The notes below the pieces were generated by a model. The model was given only the letters and a program-made list of their open reading frames with translations, was not told where the DNA came from and did not search any database. From Hofstenia miamia (taxonomy: Eukaryota > Xenacoelomorpha > Acoela): a stretch of DNA of 64,000 nucleotides. Below are positions 1-12,600 of this stretch, piece by piece. The position numbers and the translations under genes are program-made. Position 1 is the first letter of the stretch. Every line of letters begins with the position of its first letter. The DNA lies in contig SCFE01000095.1 in the NCBI GenBank assembly GCA_004352715.1, positions 184,792-248,791 on the forward strand, written 5' to 3'.

Positions 1-418
1 AGAATTTGATAAAGAATAGGCCTATGTATATTATGTTCTTTCAATTCAAGCAATTCCAGTATTGAAAAATTTAAGAGACTCGAATATGGAATTATATGAT
101 AATCAGTTATATCAAACATGGGAAAACATATCCTTTTATAGCATGGCTCTCTTAACTAAAGGCTTGAATCCGTACGCCTATAGCAGCTTTGACTGGAGGC
201 CGACCAACAATTGCAACCAAACTGTTGTGGCCATTAAAATACCGGAAATATATGTTAACCATAAGATTTCAAATTACAAAAAAAACAATTTTAATAAGGC
301 AGCTGGATAATTATACCCGTGTATCTATTATTCATTGTTTGCACTGCGCGGTGTTACCTCACTCTTGCAGTTAGTATTTATTAAACACTGTTAACAGTTA
401 GAACCTGTTTACGTTTTT
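1..418. other. Non-coding flank, no supported gene
   Basis: AT-rich sequence with short open frames (for example 62-310 on the plus strand) that lack any domain signature, codon bias or neighbouring support. I see nothing annotatable before the first hairpin motif near position 419. Confidence 0.6.
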
Positions 419-472
419 ACTACGTGGACACAGTTTGGGGTACTTTTTGTACCCCACCAGATATTATTGAAT
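419..472 (+). repeat. GGGGTAC hairpin motif, copy 1
   Basis: The core at about 434-454 is GGGGTACTTTTTGTACCCC, a perfect inverted repeat with 7-base arms around T5. The surrounding 50 bases match, in reverse complement, the copy at 1971-2019: both have TACTACGT before the hairpin and AGATATT after it. The pair therefore looks like the inverted termini or subterminal repeats of a mobile element, not a chance palindrome. A third, shorter copy lies at 2151-2190. Confidence 0.6.
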
Positions 473-1970
473 AATGCAACAAGGCTATGGCTTAAAAGAG
501 TATAAGAAAGATGTGTGTGGTGCACAAAAGAGTTTCTTCACATGACCATGTGAAATATCATCGCTGATATTCAACTTTGCTAGTTTCTTCATTGCGTCTT
601 ACGCAATTTTCTAGGCATGACCAAGACTGTAAACGGGCCATTATGTCCAGCGCAGAGTGCAGGCCTACCCGACCCCGATGGGCCAGAAATAAATATTCAT
701 GCTGGTTTTGGGCCGAGCCAAATATAAATGAACTCCAGGCTGAAGTGCGGGCCATAAATTTTTACAAGTTTCCCAAAACTATATTTTAATTAATTTGAAT
801 GTATATTATACGTTTATTCTGCAGTTTATATTCAACAAACTGCTGCAAGCAATTAATAGTTTTGTGTTGATTTTGTTGTTGTTCCATACAATTTCTACTT
901 CGGGATTTACCAAAAACTACCGTTCCTTTCCAACCTTTGGTATGGGAAAAAATGTCTACAAATGAGCATAATCTTAAAATTATATGTTATGTCTTTTTTT
1001 ACTCAGCAACAACCATAACAATTAACTGCGAATATCAAATTATTGACTATTTTCCGGATTTCCTAAAATTTATCTCAAACAATATAGACATGCCTTTAAC
1101 AAATTATAATGTAGTCTAAGAATGAAAATCATAAAAACACTGTAAAATCACAAAAATATCGTTGAGTTTTCATTGTAATTGTGACAGTGTCGCTTGTTTT
1201 CATTTGTTCTGATAATGACGATAGTTCCACTAGTTCTAAGATGGTATCAAAAAATACAATGACATTTTTCAATTATTTTTAGAATTCTCTGGCATAATGT
1301 ATTCTACAAATAAGAGTGGCAATCTATTTTTGCTTTGGGAATGTATGAAGACATTTCATAACCTCTTTGCCAAAGCACTCCCACAATGTGCACTGATGAT
1401 GAACAGTGCAATGTAAAATATGTTAATTATATAGCTATCAGTAAATCTGTTTTAATCCTTAAATCAATATCTTAATCGTATCTAACCATTGAGGAGAATT
1501 TTAGTACAGGACTACCAGGTTAGCTTTGTGTCATTAACCCCTTTTATATGAAACACATGTATGCATTTTACTCTATTCTCATAGAGCGAGAATCTATTTC
1601 CTTTTCAAAATGCAGTATAATTGTTGAATATCAGTCTACAATAAATTTTTGCAAACTATTTTATCTCGAAAATGCCCCCAAAGTTTTATTTATTTTGGAG
1701 CATTAGCATTAGTAGATACAATTTGTGGAGAACTATGCCATGTTGGGAATAGCCATTGAAAAGGTCAATAAACATTTTATCGGATAGTGAAAAGTTTCAA
1801 TTTTGTTATAATATTTGTCGATTACCAAAGTCTGCTTTATAGAAAGAAGGCCGTGAGGTCGCTCATTTCTAAAATGTGTTCCTAGTTAAAACTATTCACT
1901 TATACAATTTAAGTTTTGAATATTGCCTAGCTCACGTTATTTTTCCAGATGCAAGAGTGAATTGATTGAT
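473..1970. other. Non-coding stretch between inverted hairpin copies
   Basis: No convincing coding region. Around 632-760 there is a GC-richer patch with two direct CGGGCCAT motifs (near 636 and 749) and the segment CCCGACCCCGATGGGCC, possibly debris of a small transposon. The rest is AT-rich and unassigned. The stretch is bounded by inverted copies of the GGGGTAC motif and could be the interior of a non-autonomous element of about 1.6 kb. Confidence 0.4.
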
Positions 1971-2019
1971 GTTGAATATCTGGGGTACAAGAAGTACTCC
2001 AAACAATGTTTACGTAGTA
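1971..2019 (-). repeat. GGGGTAC hairpin motif, copy 2 (inverted)
   Basis: Reverse-complement match to 419-472, with the core TGGGGTACAAGAAGTACTCC. Two substitutions have weakened the hairpin. Its orientation is opposite to copy 1. Confidence 0.6.
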
Positions 2020-2150
2020 TACAACAATATTTCAGTTAGTTGTGCTCAAATTTTTTGAAACTTTTAAGTATGGTATTTCTATGTTTTTCATGAAAAGTCA
2101 CTAAATATCAGCAAGTTTCATTTAAATCTTTTAAAACTGTTAAAGAATTA

Positions 2151-2190
2151 AGAGCTCAGAGGTACAAAAAGTACCCCAAACCGTCTTTAA
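2151..2190 (-). repeat. GGGGTAC hairpin motif, copy 3
   Basis: The core GGTACAAAAAGTACCCCAAA matches the reverse complement of copy 1. It lies about 120 bases upstream of the THAP-domain start codon at 2313, so it may belong to the 5' subterminal region of the P-element-like unit. Homology outside the core is short. Confidence 0.5.
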
Positions 2191-2312
2191 CTGTTCATGC
2201 ACTAGCCATCATAGCTTATTAATATGTCATATGTGGTAGTTTTCAGTTTGCCACTAATTTAATAATAATTTAGCACTCATTTATTTTTTAGTGTTAATTT
2301 TAGAAGTCCTTT

Positions 2313-3304
2313 ATGCCTCTGAAATGATGCTTAACAGGCTGTTCATCAAATTATAAATCACACAATGAACGCGTTTCTGCTTATCGACTTCCAAAGGAGG
2401 AAAATGAAGGGAAGCGCTGGGTTCAAGCTATTCCATTAACACATAATTGTTTGTTCCGAACGTTCGCCGTCAAATTGTTCTCGCTTTTCGTGTCATGGAA
2501 AGGAGCGAGCTCTTAATCCGCTTTCAGTTTTTGATAATCTTTAGTAGGTTGTTACTCCATACACGAATGGAACTGGAAAGTGTATTCAGTCAACATTGTT
2601 TTTTTAATGGCATTCCTCATTTCTTATTCGTTGTTGAGCCATCATTTTCATAGGAGGCGTATCATTTGGGTGTTATTCAAGAATCGCATAATTTTTGGAT
2701 AGATGTTCAAGGACGCAAGAAGCTTTGCGATATCTGTCGTTATTGTAGTACACCCATAAGACGAATGCTATTCTGGAGCATGTTGATGCTATGAGAACTA
2801 CTGTAATTGGGCAAAAGAATTACAACAAGGAAATAATTGAACGGGAATTTGGATATTTGGTAACTTGACGTTCTTTATGATCGTCTTTGATCTGATTATA
2901 AATTACCCAGCATTCGGACGTGGACGAAAATTACCTCATCTGTTGCAAAACTCGAAAATGATTAATTTTGTAAGAAAGTCTTCTTAATGTGTACTAACAA
3001 GCAAATGTCTTGCATTTTAATGATTGATGAGGTTTCTGTCAAACCAGCTTTGAGATATCACGGTGGGATTATATTTGGACTTGCTAATAATCAGACTGAT
3101 AATTCTTTAGCTAATCACATGCTCTGCTTCAACATCAAATGCATGTTTTTTAGACCACAATTTGCATATCGTATTATTCCTGTTCGTAACTTGGATACTG
3201 CATTTCAAAATTTTCAGTGCTTAAACGTAATGAATATAGTTCAATCAAGCAAGGGCCATTCTCTTGCGGTTAGGGTTATTATACATGGAAGTAATGACAA
3301 TTAA
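2313..3304 (+). pseudogene. THAP / P-element-like transposase remnant
   Basis: The N-terminal part reads MPLK, a TGA stop, then CLTGCSSNYKSHNERVSAYR and LPKEENEGKRWVQAIP (2313 to about 2430). This is the start of a THAP zinc-finger domain: the first Cys pair, the RLPKE position usually occupied by a RFPK-type motif, and the invariant Trp. The frame breaks after about 2440. From 2987 to 3304 an open 105-codon frame has LMIDEVSVKPALRYHGG followed by a G-x-A segment. This matches the start of the P-element transposase RNase H-like domain, in which an IDE-type acidic motif precedes a Y-x-GG turn. In established families (Drosophila P, vertebrate THAP9) the two domains occur in this order. Intervening stops and frameshifts and the missing C-terminal half make it a dead copy. 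Seen: the motifs and their order. Inferred: the family. Confidence 0.65.
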
Positions 3305-3750
3305 CTAGTTTACAACTAGATCACTTGGACTGAACTTTATTTAGTTGCAGGGATTTAACTAGGCTTTTCTCTAAGAGGGAATATCAAACACTTGTGCAAA
3401 GGTAAATTCAAATTGTTTTGTGAGAATTCTTCTCTGAATTTTTTATCCTGGAAATGTCTACCACAATTGCATGTATGTAAACTTTATATTATGTACAAGT
3501 GTTTTACATATACATCTATGAAAATCCATAGTGTAACAAATTGTCGAAAATTTATTAAACTAGGTGAGAATGACACAGTGTAAGCTGAAATTGTTTGATT
3601 AGAAGACTGTAGTCCCTCCTCCGTTAAGTCCCTGAAATCGATTTTTGCTTAGTTTGAAATGGAAGATTGTTCAATATATATTTTGCCAAAACCCATTATA
3701 GTTGGATAGTTCCATCAAATCTATAAATCATCAATGCTAAAACATACTTT

Positions 3751-3754
<4 letters not shown>
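3305..3754. other. Downstream flank of P-like relic
   Basis: No recognisable protein. It may contain further decayed transposase sequence (short frame 3392-3583), but I could not match it to a family. Confidence 0.4.

Positions 3755-3784
<30 letters not shown>
3755..3784 (+). repeat. (TTA)n microsatellite
   Basis: Ten uninterrupted TTA units. Confidence 0.95.
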
Positions 3785-3786
<2 letters not shown>

Positions 3787-3877
3787 AGAAAATTACTTTA
3801 TTATTTGAATTTGAAAGGTGTAAATCTAAGTCAAAGGGCTTTATAATTTATACAATTCTTCTAGAAGTATGCACAAT

Positions 3878-4246
3878 TCAAAAGCATTCTACACTCGATT
3901 TTTCTACATTTAATACCAATTTCGAATTCTTCACTAGTTTAGCATGACTCTTCTTGCCGCTTTTATTCGAAGTTTCGCTAGTATTACTATATTTCTTGTT
4001 ACTATATTTCTCCACAGGTTTCTTGGACCTTTTCTGAGTTTTGTTGGGAAATGTAACAGGTGTATGATAATACATAAACACTGCCTCTTGACTAGTCTCA
4101 GTTGTATTATTTTTGAAAAGCTTCCTCAAGGATCTTGAATATACTCTTTTGCTTTCCGCGAAGTATTCGGTAGCGTCTTTGAATCGTTCCAAGGCTTTCT
4201 GATTTTGAACTGTACTGCTGTTTTCATTGCTTTTGACCTTCGACAT
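3878..4246 (-). CDS. Small basic hypothetical protein, 122 aa
   Basis: Open frame from an ATG with A at -3 (rc ATTATG) to a stop. The protein is strongly hydrophilic, rich in Lys, Ser, Asn and Thr, with clusters such as KRSKKPVEK and NKSGKKSHAK and no signal peptide or membrane segment. Its composition suggests a disordered, possibly nuclear or nucleic-acid-binding protein, but I recognise no family. Local GC is somewhat above the flanks, and a reverse-strand AATAAA lies about 80 bases past the stop (TTTATT near 3798). It could be a short single-exon gene, a terminal exon, part of the adjacent P-like element, or chance. No splice partner was identified. Confidence 0.35.
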   Translation of the reverse strand: MSKVKSNENSSTVQNQKALERFKDATEYFAESKRVYSRSLRKLFKNNTTETSQEAVFMYYHTPVTFPNKTQKRSKKPVEKYSNKKYSNTSETSNKSGKKSHAKLVKNSKLVLNVEKSSVECF

Positions 4247-4736
4247 AATGAATACCCAATTTAATTTCTTGTGTTTAAAATTTAAAGCATCCGTGTGTTG
4301 CGGGAATCCTTTGCTGAAAGAGTTATCCTAATTATGTGCATACTATACTATTTCTGATTATAAATACGCTTGAGAGATAATACATTATAAATATTAAATA
4401 TTAAAGTTACATTATGATCATTTTGAATTATAAGAAACTAGAAATATTATAAATAACAAGTATCCAATATGGATCAATTACTATAGCTGCAGGACTTAGT
4501 TTATGTGCAAAATGAATTCCTGCACTCTAACAAATTAATATACTCAAGTTTCTTTTCACGACGGTGCTCAAACAGAATTCTTTAAAGGATCACTTTCATA
4601 GGGAACTGTCAGCATATTTCTAAGTATTTAAATGTACAGAAGGAACTACATTAAATCATATTCTATTTGCATTTTATGTTAATGATGTGTCTAATTCATT
4701 AGAAAATTGCAAAATTTATCTATTTATTGATGAGAA

Positions 4737-4737
<1 letters not shown>
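4247..4737. other. Non-coding AT-rich stretch
   Basis: I see no gene or clear repeat. Confidence 0.6.

Positions 4738-4771
<34 letters not shown>
4738..4771. repeat. (TA)n microsatellite
   Basis: About 16 AT units, followed by a short GTGTGTG run. Confidence 0.95.
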
Positions 4772-4774
<3 letters not shown>

Positions 4775-6605
4775 TGTGTACATGTAACACATAAAATAAT
4801 TACCGCTTTATTTGCCCCAAAAATGCATAAAGAATGTAATTAGATAACTAGAATTTCCGCTACATATAGTGTTCAAAGTTGTTGATAAATGTTAACCATG
4901 TCCATAGGCGTACGGCATTAATTTTATCTAGTGGATCTGTAAATGTTTGCCCGAAATATGAGGTTGGGGATTGAGAATTATTTATTTTTAGTACAAAGAA
5001 GCCGTTCAGTACAAAAGTTTTATTTACACGCATAATTTTTTTAGAAAAAATATTTAGTCACTTCTCTGTTGTAGGGCAAAAGCATCAATAACGTCTGCAC
5101 TTTCATATTGCATATTCTCGTTCAACGTTTAATGAGGCAAGATGCGTAAGTTTTGATTAGTAATTTATAAACCGTAATCATTATAACTCTGTGACAGAGT
5201 TTTCGAGAACTCGTAATTTTGGGAACTTGAACTGGGACCGAATAACTCGAACTCGACTAGAAAACCCCGCACTATGCCAATATCTGTGACTGTGATTACA
5301 AAATATATTGGAACTAAAATGTAAGCGACAGAGAGTGAATAAAAGCATGCAGTTTCATTTGTAATTCCAACACAATACATTCTTAAAGATTCATTATAAT
5401 TCCATGTAAATTAGCCCAAAAAAATATGTCCACATGTTTTGGAGGGGGGTCTGGCATCCCTTCCGTACGCATGTGACCATGTGTAAGTAATGACTTAGTT
5501 AATATGCCTTCTGACAAATGATTGTTAATACTAAAAACATAATATTTAAATTTTGACCTAAAAACCACCTTTAATTCGACTTTTTAACAGTATTAGAATT
5601 GAATGAATTAGAAATTAGCCTCCAGTTTCAATGCACATAAATATTTAAATTAAGTTTATTCTTTACACAAGTAACTTTCAGGTACGCTATTCTTAATCTA
5701 ACAAATGATTTATTTAATATTAAAACTGCTTTTTAAATGCAATCATTTTCATTCAGCATTAATCATAATTTTCACGCATAACATCTGTTTTGCAAATTGC
5801 AATGTCGTTTCATAAAAAATATTGACAGCTCATTAACATTATCCAAACGATTTAGTTGTCACACCACTTTAACTAACATAAATTAGATTTGAACGTACGA
5901 CCTAAATATGGACGCAATTCCCAATTTACCTCCACACATTTATCAGACAATTCAAATCAAGTACACATTTAAAAAAATTAGCATAAGAATGTTGAATTTT
6001 ATCCTAGAGACAATGTTTTACTGGTTGGTTTAAATTCAATTGACGACACCTAATTCAGCTTACATACTACTATCTATACTAGTGATGCTTTGGACTAAGA
6101 GTATATTATTGCTTGTTGGGAACCAACATCAATCAAATCTATTTTTATTAAAAAAATTTTATTATTGTTTTCTAGTATTTCAAAATATCATCTCCAGTAA
6201 CATGCTATTCTTATCAAAAATCTATTATTGGGCATTAATTAAAGATTGAAATCCTAAACAGATAAAAGCTTGATCCATAATGGAAGTAATTTTAACTGAT
6301 CTTATTTGTCGATGAATTTCAGTAAAATTTAAGCAGTGTTTCAAAACTAATTGAAATTTTTGGAGGACCATATAGTCGACATGGTTGTGCACCTGTACTT
6401 CTGAATTCTTCGTAAGGTTCTTTGTTTAGTTCTCCATTGTTTTTCATTTATGGAAGATTTTTAATAAATTAAACTTCTTCTTTGATAAACTTCATTATAA
6501 TATTATTGGTACATTCATTTTTCAATTTTGCTTTGATTTCTAAAATTGCTTCCATCTTAGTTGTGCATATCAATTTATCAATTACAACAATTCCCTTATC
6601 GAATT

Positions 6606-6608
<3 letters not shown>
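4772..6608. other. Non-coding AT-rich stretch
   Basis: Short minus-strand frames at 5165-5380 and 5383-5568 are nearly contiguous and the second is somewhat less AT-rich (a Pro-rich GMPDPPPKHVDIFF segment), but neither matches a family I know. The remainder shows nothing. Confidence 0.5.

Positions 6609-6645
<37 letters not shown>
6609..6645. repeat. (TA)n microsatellite
   Basis: About 18 uninterrupted AT units. Confidence 0.95.
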
Positions 6646-6647
<2 letters not shown>

Positions 6648-9640
6648 TTTATAGAATTACTTTTCGTATTTTGCAGCAATAAAATTTGCTCTTGCTCTTC
6701 TAAAGAAATATTGAAATAACGTAAGATGTGTTGGTTTTGAAATTAAGATATAAGACTCAAATTATACACTTTTTATGTAATAGCAGCCAAAGATAGTAGC
6801 ATGAGAACCTTATAATAACTAGGTCGTGAAATAAATTTTTTGACAAATTTTTTCAATAATTTCAAAAAATTTGGTTAATCGATCTTACGCCTCTAATTGC
6901 ATTCATAATTGAAACCACAGAAATTATTATTCAATATGTTGTAATAGCTTATTAGTTGATGCGACTATCCGTTCTGAACAAAACTTCGAAATTTTTAATA
7001 GCATTGAAAGGAATTTAAGTTATAAAACCATCAGTTAATAAGTTATGTACATTTTTGTAAGAGATTGACAAATTTCATTGTTCAATGTCATTGAACAAAC
7101 AATATAAAAAAATAATTAAAAATCTACATTAAATTTAGCATTTATTTAAAATTCAAAAAATAGCTTTAATTAATTCATCTTAGTGAGATTTCCAACAGCT
7201 AGAAAGTATTTATTTCTAAACTTTTTTAAATTCCAATCTTCTCAAAGAAGTTGAGGTGAACATGTAGACATTTCACATACATGAAATCATGATCAAATCA
7301 ATCCTAGTTTTCCGAAATAAAGACTATAAATTAATATTTTAAAGAAAGACTATGGTAAAGACTGCGCTATTTTCTTGAATTAGTTTGTAGCAAGCATTAC
7401 ATAGACGATTCAGAATACATGTGCCACCCAATTTGGAGGGTATTATCATCTAATGGACAATGAAGCCAACACGAAGGAACATGAGAAAATGTATAACTTA
7501 TTTTCATCAATATTTTCTTAAATTTGAGTTGAATATTTCAATGAACACAGTGTGATTTTCAATGAATTTTGAGGTTTTGAACATTTCGTTCTGCAAACAA
7601 GATATTAATCCCAAATATCCCTTAAAGTCACAAAACGTTTTGTTCAAATTTTCATGCAATTTCCGCCAAGCTTATTAGAAAATTTGGGAATTCTGAGATT
7701 TGGACACATTCAAATTATTCACATACCTATTGTTCAGATAATAAAGTGGTCTCAGGTCCACTTTGTGATCTGTCAATTGATCACAGAATTTCTGCCCAGT
7801 CGCGTCATGGAAGCAAGTTAGGCGGCTTAATCATTGGTATTTTCAGATTTGAGATATTTATATTTTTTATTGAGTTATAAGTGTCTAAATAAAGTCTAAA
7901 ATATTTTCTTAGAAATCCTCACAAATAGTAAAAATGTCTGGGAAGCTCAGGAGAAGCACTTTTCAAATATTATCCGAGAACATAAATGAAAGTGCTCTTT
8001 TGTAAACTGTTAAAATGTATGACTATTTCCAACCCTAATTCCATGGAGATTGGCTCAGTTAGCAACTATTAAATACCACCTTTTAATATTTTTGTTTGAT
8101 TCGAAACAAATTTGGCATCGTTAAATTCTTCCTTAACATTGTCTAATCAATTTCCACCAATCGCATTTCGTAGAAATCTTTAGGATAGTACGTTAAATCA
8201 TTGTTGATATTGTTAGTAGGTTTTCCAGCGTTATTCAACCGAAGTAAAGACATAAAATATTAAGTTGCTAACTATAAATTAATAAACGAACACTGATAGT
8301 TACTCATTGGCTACAATGCATGCAGCTGAGCAAAGGCGCCAAATTGCTAGCCTTTTTACAGAATCTATCTGTCACTAATTGTACTGTCACACATAACGAG
8401 TGTAGGCGCTGCGCAATTTATTGTTATAACATGATTACAAAGTTAATTCTAAATAATTGAAGGCTTTCAAATAATTACACATCCGGAAATGCAATTATAA
8501 GTGCTTTAGTGTTTAATTACAGTAAATGTACATGCTGCCATGTAGTCAAGCGCAACAATAAAACGTTTATTTACAAAAATAGAAAACTATTAAACTAAAT
8601 GGATTATTTTTGATTGGATAACCAAATCCGCTAATCTTTCAAAATATTGACAAAATAAATAGCCCCTAAAAAGCATCACAGTTTAATATTTTTGAATTTT
8701 TTACAAAAATATTTGTTAATTTAGCTGATAAAATCAACTTTGAACATTCCATCATGCCCTCACCTGCGTCCTAACACTAGTGATTCAATGGGTTTGCTTA
8801 AATTCGTGAACAAGAATCATGGATGATAAAATATAATATTAACTAATTAACGTACATGGATATTACATGTATTATTCTATACCGCTCTCAATTAAATGAC
8901 AAATTATCAGGATGGCCTTGGAGTCATCATTTTCACTCACACCACCCACAAGAAATATCTACAAGTCCACACCAAAAGTCCAACACCCAATCACATGAAT
9001 ACAAATTACCCCCACAAATACACACAACTAATTTTTTAGACAAACCTGCCAAATATTTCAAAAATGGCATTTATAGACACTGAGGATTATATGCATTTAT
9101 ATACATCAAAATGTATTATATTTTTCCAAATTAATCACTGTTTGCACCATAATCATCTTCAGTAATGCTGTTTTTAAAATTCTTGATTTGATTCTAACAT
9201 CAAATTTTTTTAAAAGTTTTATGTATTGATATTTTACTCATTTATGGAAAATCATTGACTGGATCTTTCTTCGGAGTTTGAATACAATCTTTCTAAAACA
9301 ATAAAATTAATAAAGCACTCTCTTAGCATTATAATAATTTTTAGAACAGTTATTTATGGGAAGTGACTCATAGTAATGAATTTCAACCAATAATTGTTTG
9401 ATCAACTTACTTTCAAGCAAAGTCAACGTTGAATTTAAATTAAATATTAATTGGGACCATACTAAGACTATTTAAGATTAAATCAAATCAATTCATTGTC
9501 AAAAGTTATTTTGATTAAGCAAATAGTAGCCTTCACCATTAAAAGAAGTCTTGAGCACTTTTACCCTCTATCTATTGAATTATTACTGAATTATCACACC
9601 ACAAATCCCCACAAGAATCTCCACAAACTAAAATTTAATC
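6646..9640. other. Long non-coding stretch
   Basis: No supported gene. The segment 8930-9040 is unusual for a high A+C plus-strand content with many CCACA and ACACC words, which makes the 75-codon frame at 8856-9083 compositionally odd, not a gene. A slightly GC-richer patch at about 8310-8420 contains AAAGGCGCCAAA and could be regulatory, but nothing more can be said. Confidence 0.5.
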
Positions 9641-9665
9641 CCACACCACACTAGATGTGGTGTGG
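9641..9665. repeat. Perfect 10-bp-arm palindrome
   Basis: Arms CCACACCACA and TGTGGTGTGG flank a CTAGA loop, followed directly by a run of nine C. It lies in a CCACA-rich tract and may be a degraded terminus-to-terminus junction of a small element. Confidence 0.7.
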
Positions 9666-12600
9666 CCCCCCCCCATTCCTAAGGCAAGCATGGAAATTAT
9701 ATAATGATGCTATTAGGATACATTTAAAGGAAATGTCTTTGATCAAAAACCACAAATGGTCATTCACTTAATAACGTCTGCCACTCAAACGAAATAATTT
9801 TACTGACAATAGCTATCAATGCATAGAAGAAATGTATCTCCTATGTTCTGCTCCTGAAAGTTATTTAAGAATATCTTAATTCAATCATTTCAACAGAAAG
9901 AAAAAATATGTATATTCCAATAAATGCTTAATAGACAATGTCAAAAATTATTTTTGTCTTAGAAAAATTTCTTATTGAAATGCCATATGTTCTATTTAAT
10001 GAAAAGAAAAGTTATTAAACACACATTTGAGTTTTGTGTTATAATCAACAATTTTCTTGTTTTATTTAAAATCAATGCATTAGCTGTACCTTAATGCTAT
10101 TTCTTTAAAAAATAATTATCTTATGTTGTTGACAGGCAAAAATAAATATATTTATTGTTATTTACATTTTAACCATCAATGATTTTAAATGCATTGACAA
10201 ATAAAAAATGGATATTGATTGCCATCACTTAAATGCATGTTTGTCACTTCAAGGCTCGCCAATGTCTTGAGTTTAAATTGAAAAAGAATGACCGTACAGC
10301 ATCTTCTGAAAGTGAAAAAAATTATGTATACATTTTTCAACAGCCCTTGCAAATTTTAGAACTTCTTAACCTTTTAAATAAGTAAACTTTTACTAGCTAA
10401 TTTATATCACTTGCTACTCTACATATCTCTTGTTATTATTGTTTAAACTTTTAAAAGAAGACCTTTACTGAAGTTTAAGCAAATTACTTTATGTATTGAA
10501 TTAAACTAAATCATATATTTTAATGTCTAAATATATTTTGTTAATAACAATGTAATATAAACACTACAATAGTATTTATTATAGTATATTAGCCTGTGGA
10601 AGTATCTGTCTAAGACAAGTAATTCATAAGAAACGAATGATTGCGCCCAATAGTAACAAGCTACTAATTACTATTTTAGTATTCTAGGGCGGGATGTTAG
10701 GGTTACTAAGAAATTCTAATATATATGAACACATTACATCTTAGCTTTTGGGCATAAAAAATTCAATTTTAATAAGATCACAACACATTTCAAAAATTAT
10801 TTATAGCAGCATTTTAGAGAATATTTATCATACAATTTGAATTTTCTCTATATAAATGTAACTTTGAGAAAAAACAGTTAAGTTTATTTACAAAATCCAA
10901 ACTTTGAAGAAAACTTAGCCGTTACTGTAAAACAATTTATGCAATTGAATGAAAAACAAGCATTCAGTCTTTTTTGAAAAATGCTTTTAGCATTTTTTAA
11001 TGCATTTCAAAAGAAAATACAATATTAACATTTAAATGGAATGTGAGTGTAATAGTGGAACACAACATTCATAAACAGTACATCAAGAATTATGATTGTT
11101 GAATTTAGTGGGTTTTATATATAAAATTTATTTTTTAGCTAAATTGCTTTAAAAGCACTTGTATGAACAGTAAGTGAAATACCATAATTCAAGTTAAATT
11201 AAAAATTTGTCTTTGTGCCTGTTCCAATATATTCTCTAATTTATGTGTTTTGACAAATTTTCTGCATTTGTTAATGTTTATATTGCAAGTTTTGTGCAGA
11301 TTACATTTTCTCTTTAATCTTATGCTGGTTCTTTTTCATCACTATCTAATTATTCGAAGTCTGTGATATATGTAGTTCAAATTGGATTATATTGGTATAA
11401 CTAACAAATATTTGGCATATTTTGAAAATGTAAGATTGGGATTTTTGGTTGGAGTAAAGTTAAATTTTGAATCATTTACGCCCACATCCTGTGGTTCGTC
11501 CGAAGATTTAGTCATTCTGTCAGACGCGTGTGGTTTGTTTTGGACAATTTTATCAATCGAACCAGACATTTCGGAATTATTGACTAATGCAATGCCTTTA
11601 TTAATAAATATTTCACTATTCAAAACCAAATCGTTGTTCTAAACCCCATATCGATTCCAATCTTAACAAGAGTCAAAGCAGACAAGTAATCATTAGATAA
11701 AATTTCTTAATCTGGCGCACACATTTAGACCAGAAATATTTTCCATTTTATTCTCTTCGAACACAAAATCATATGCTCTCTAAAAAACTTTAGCTCTAAG
11801 CAATGCTGAAAATTTTATTTATGACTAAAAGAACTGTCCTTGATATATAAGTACATAATAAATACACTATAAATTATATTTATTTAGGATAAGAAGCTAA
11901 TTTGTTTATGTAAACATATTGAGAGGATGATATCCGCAATACTTCAATATTCATAAAATGTTGTAAATTATCATGAAACTCGATTTATTTGTGAAGTTTG
12001 AAATTTTTAAGTTTTGAGTTTATAGAGTGGTCACGATTCATTAAATTGCAAAGATAATCAAACTATAGCATTTGCATTTAATGCATGTAAATCACTAATA
12101 CATTACTTAAAGTTTCTATTAAAAGTTGAATTATAATACAAATAGGGATTAACTTGCAAACTTATTATAGTGAGTGTACGTGAGCAACACGTATCAATAA
12201 TTTCAATTTTTTAAATGAACTTAAATTATTTTCACTGAATAATAGTTTTCAAAAAGAAATGACTATATCCTGAACTTTAAGGATACAAAGCGTCTTGCCC
12301 ACATTTTTGAACATTTCTCTCCAGAGTTGTTAAGAGGTGTGTAAATCCTGATAGCTTGAATAGAGAGTGACATCGGGTATCCGATTAAACACGACCCGAT
12401 TTCGGGTATCAAATTATCTAGGCGAGTTCGGGTTCAAAGCTTAGAATGGTTGAGTAAAAAGTTACTAAAGTTAGTCCATTATACCAATGAATGACTATTT
12501 TTACCTTATTAAAAAATAACTTATGATAATCATCATTCTATTGGAGAGAGATACAAGCCGTTAAATATTGCGAATCAAAGTCTATATTTTGGGTAGGGTC

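Noticed and set aside
11382-11642. Overlapping 86- and 80-codon frames as a gene
   Set aside because: Both strands are open, neither has a domain, and no convincing splice or promoter signals are present.
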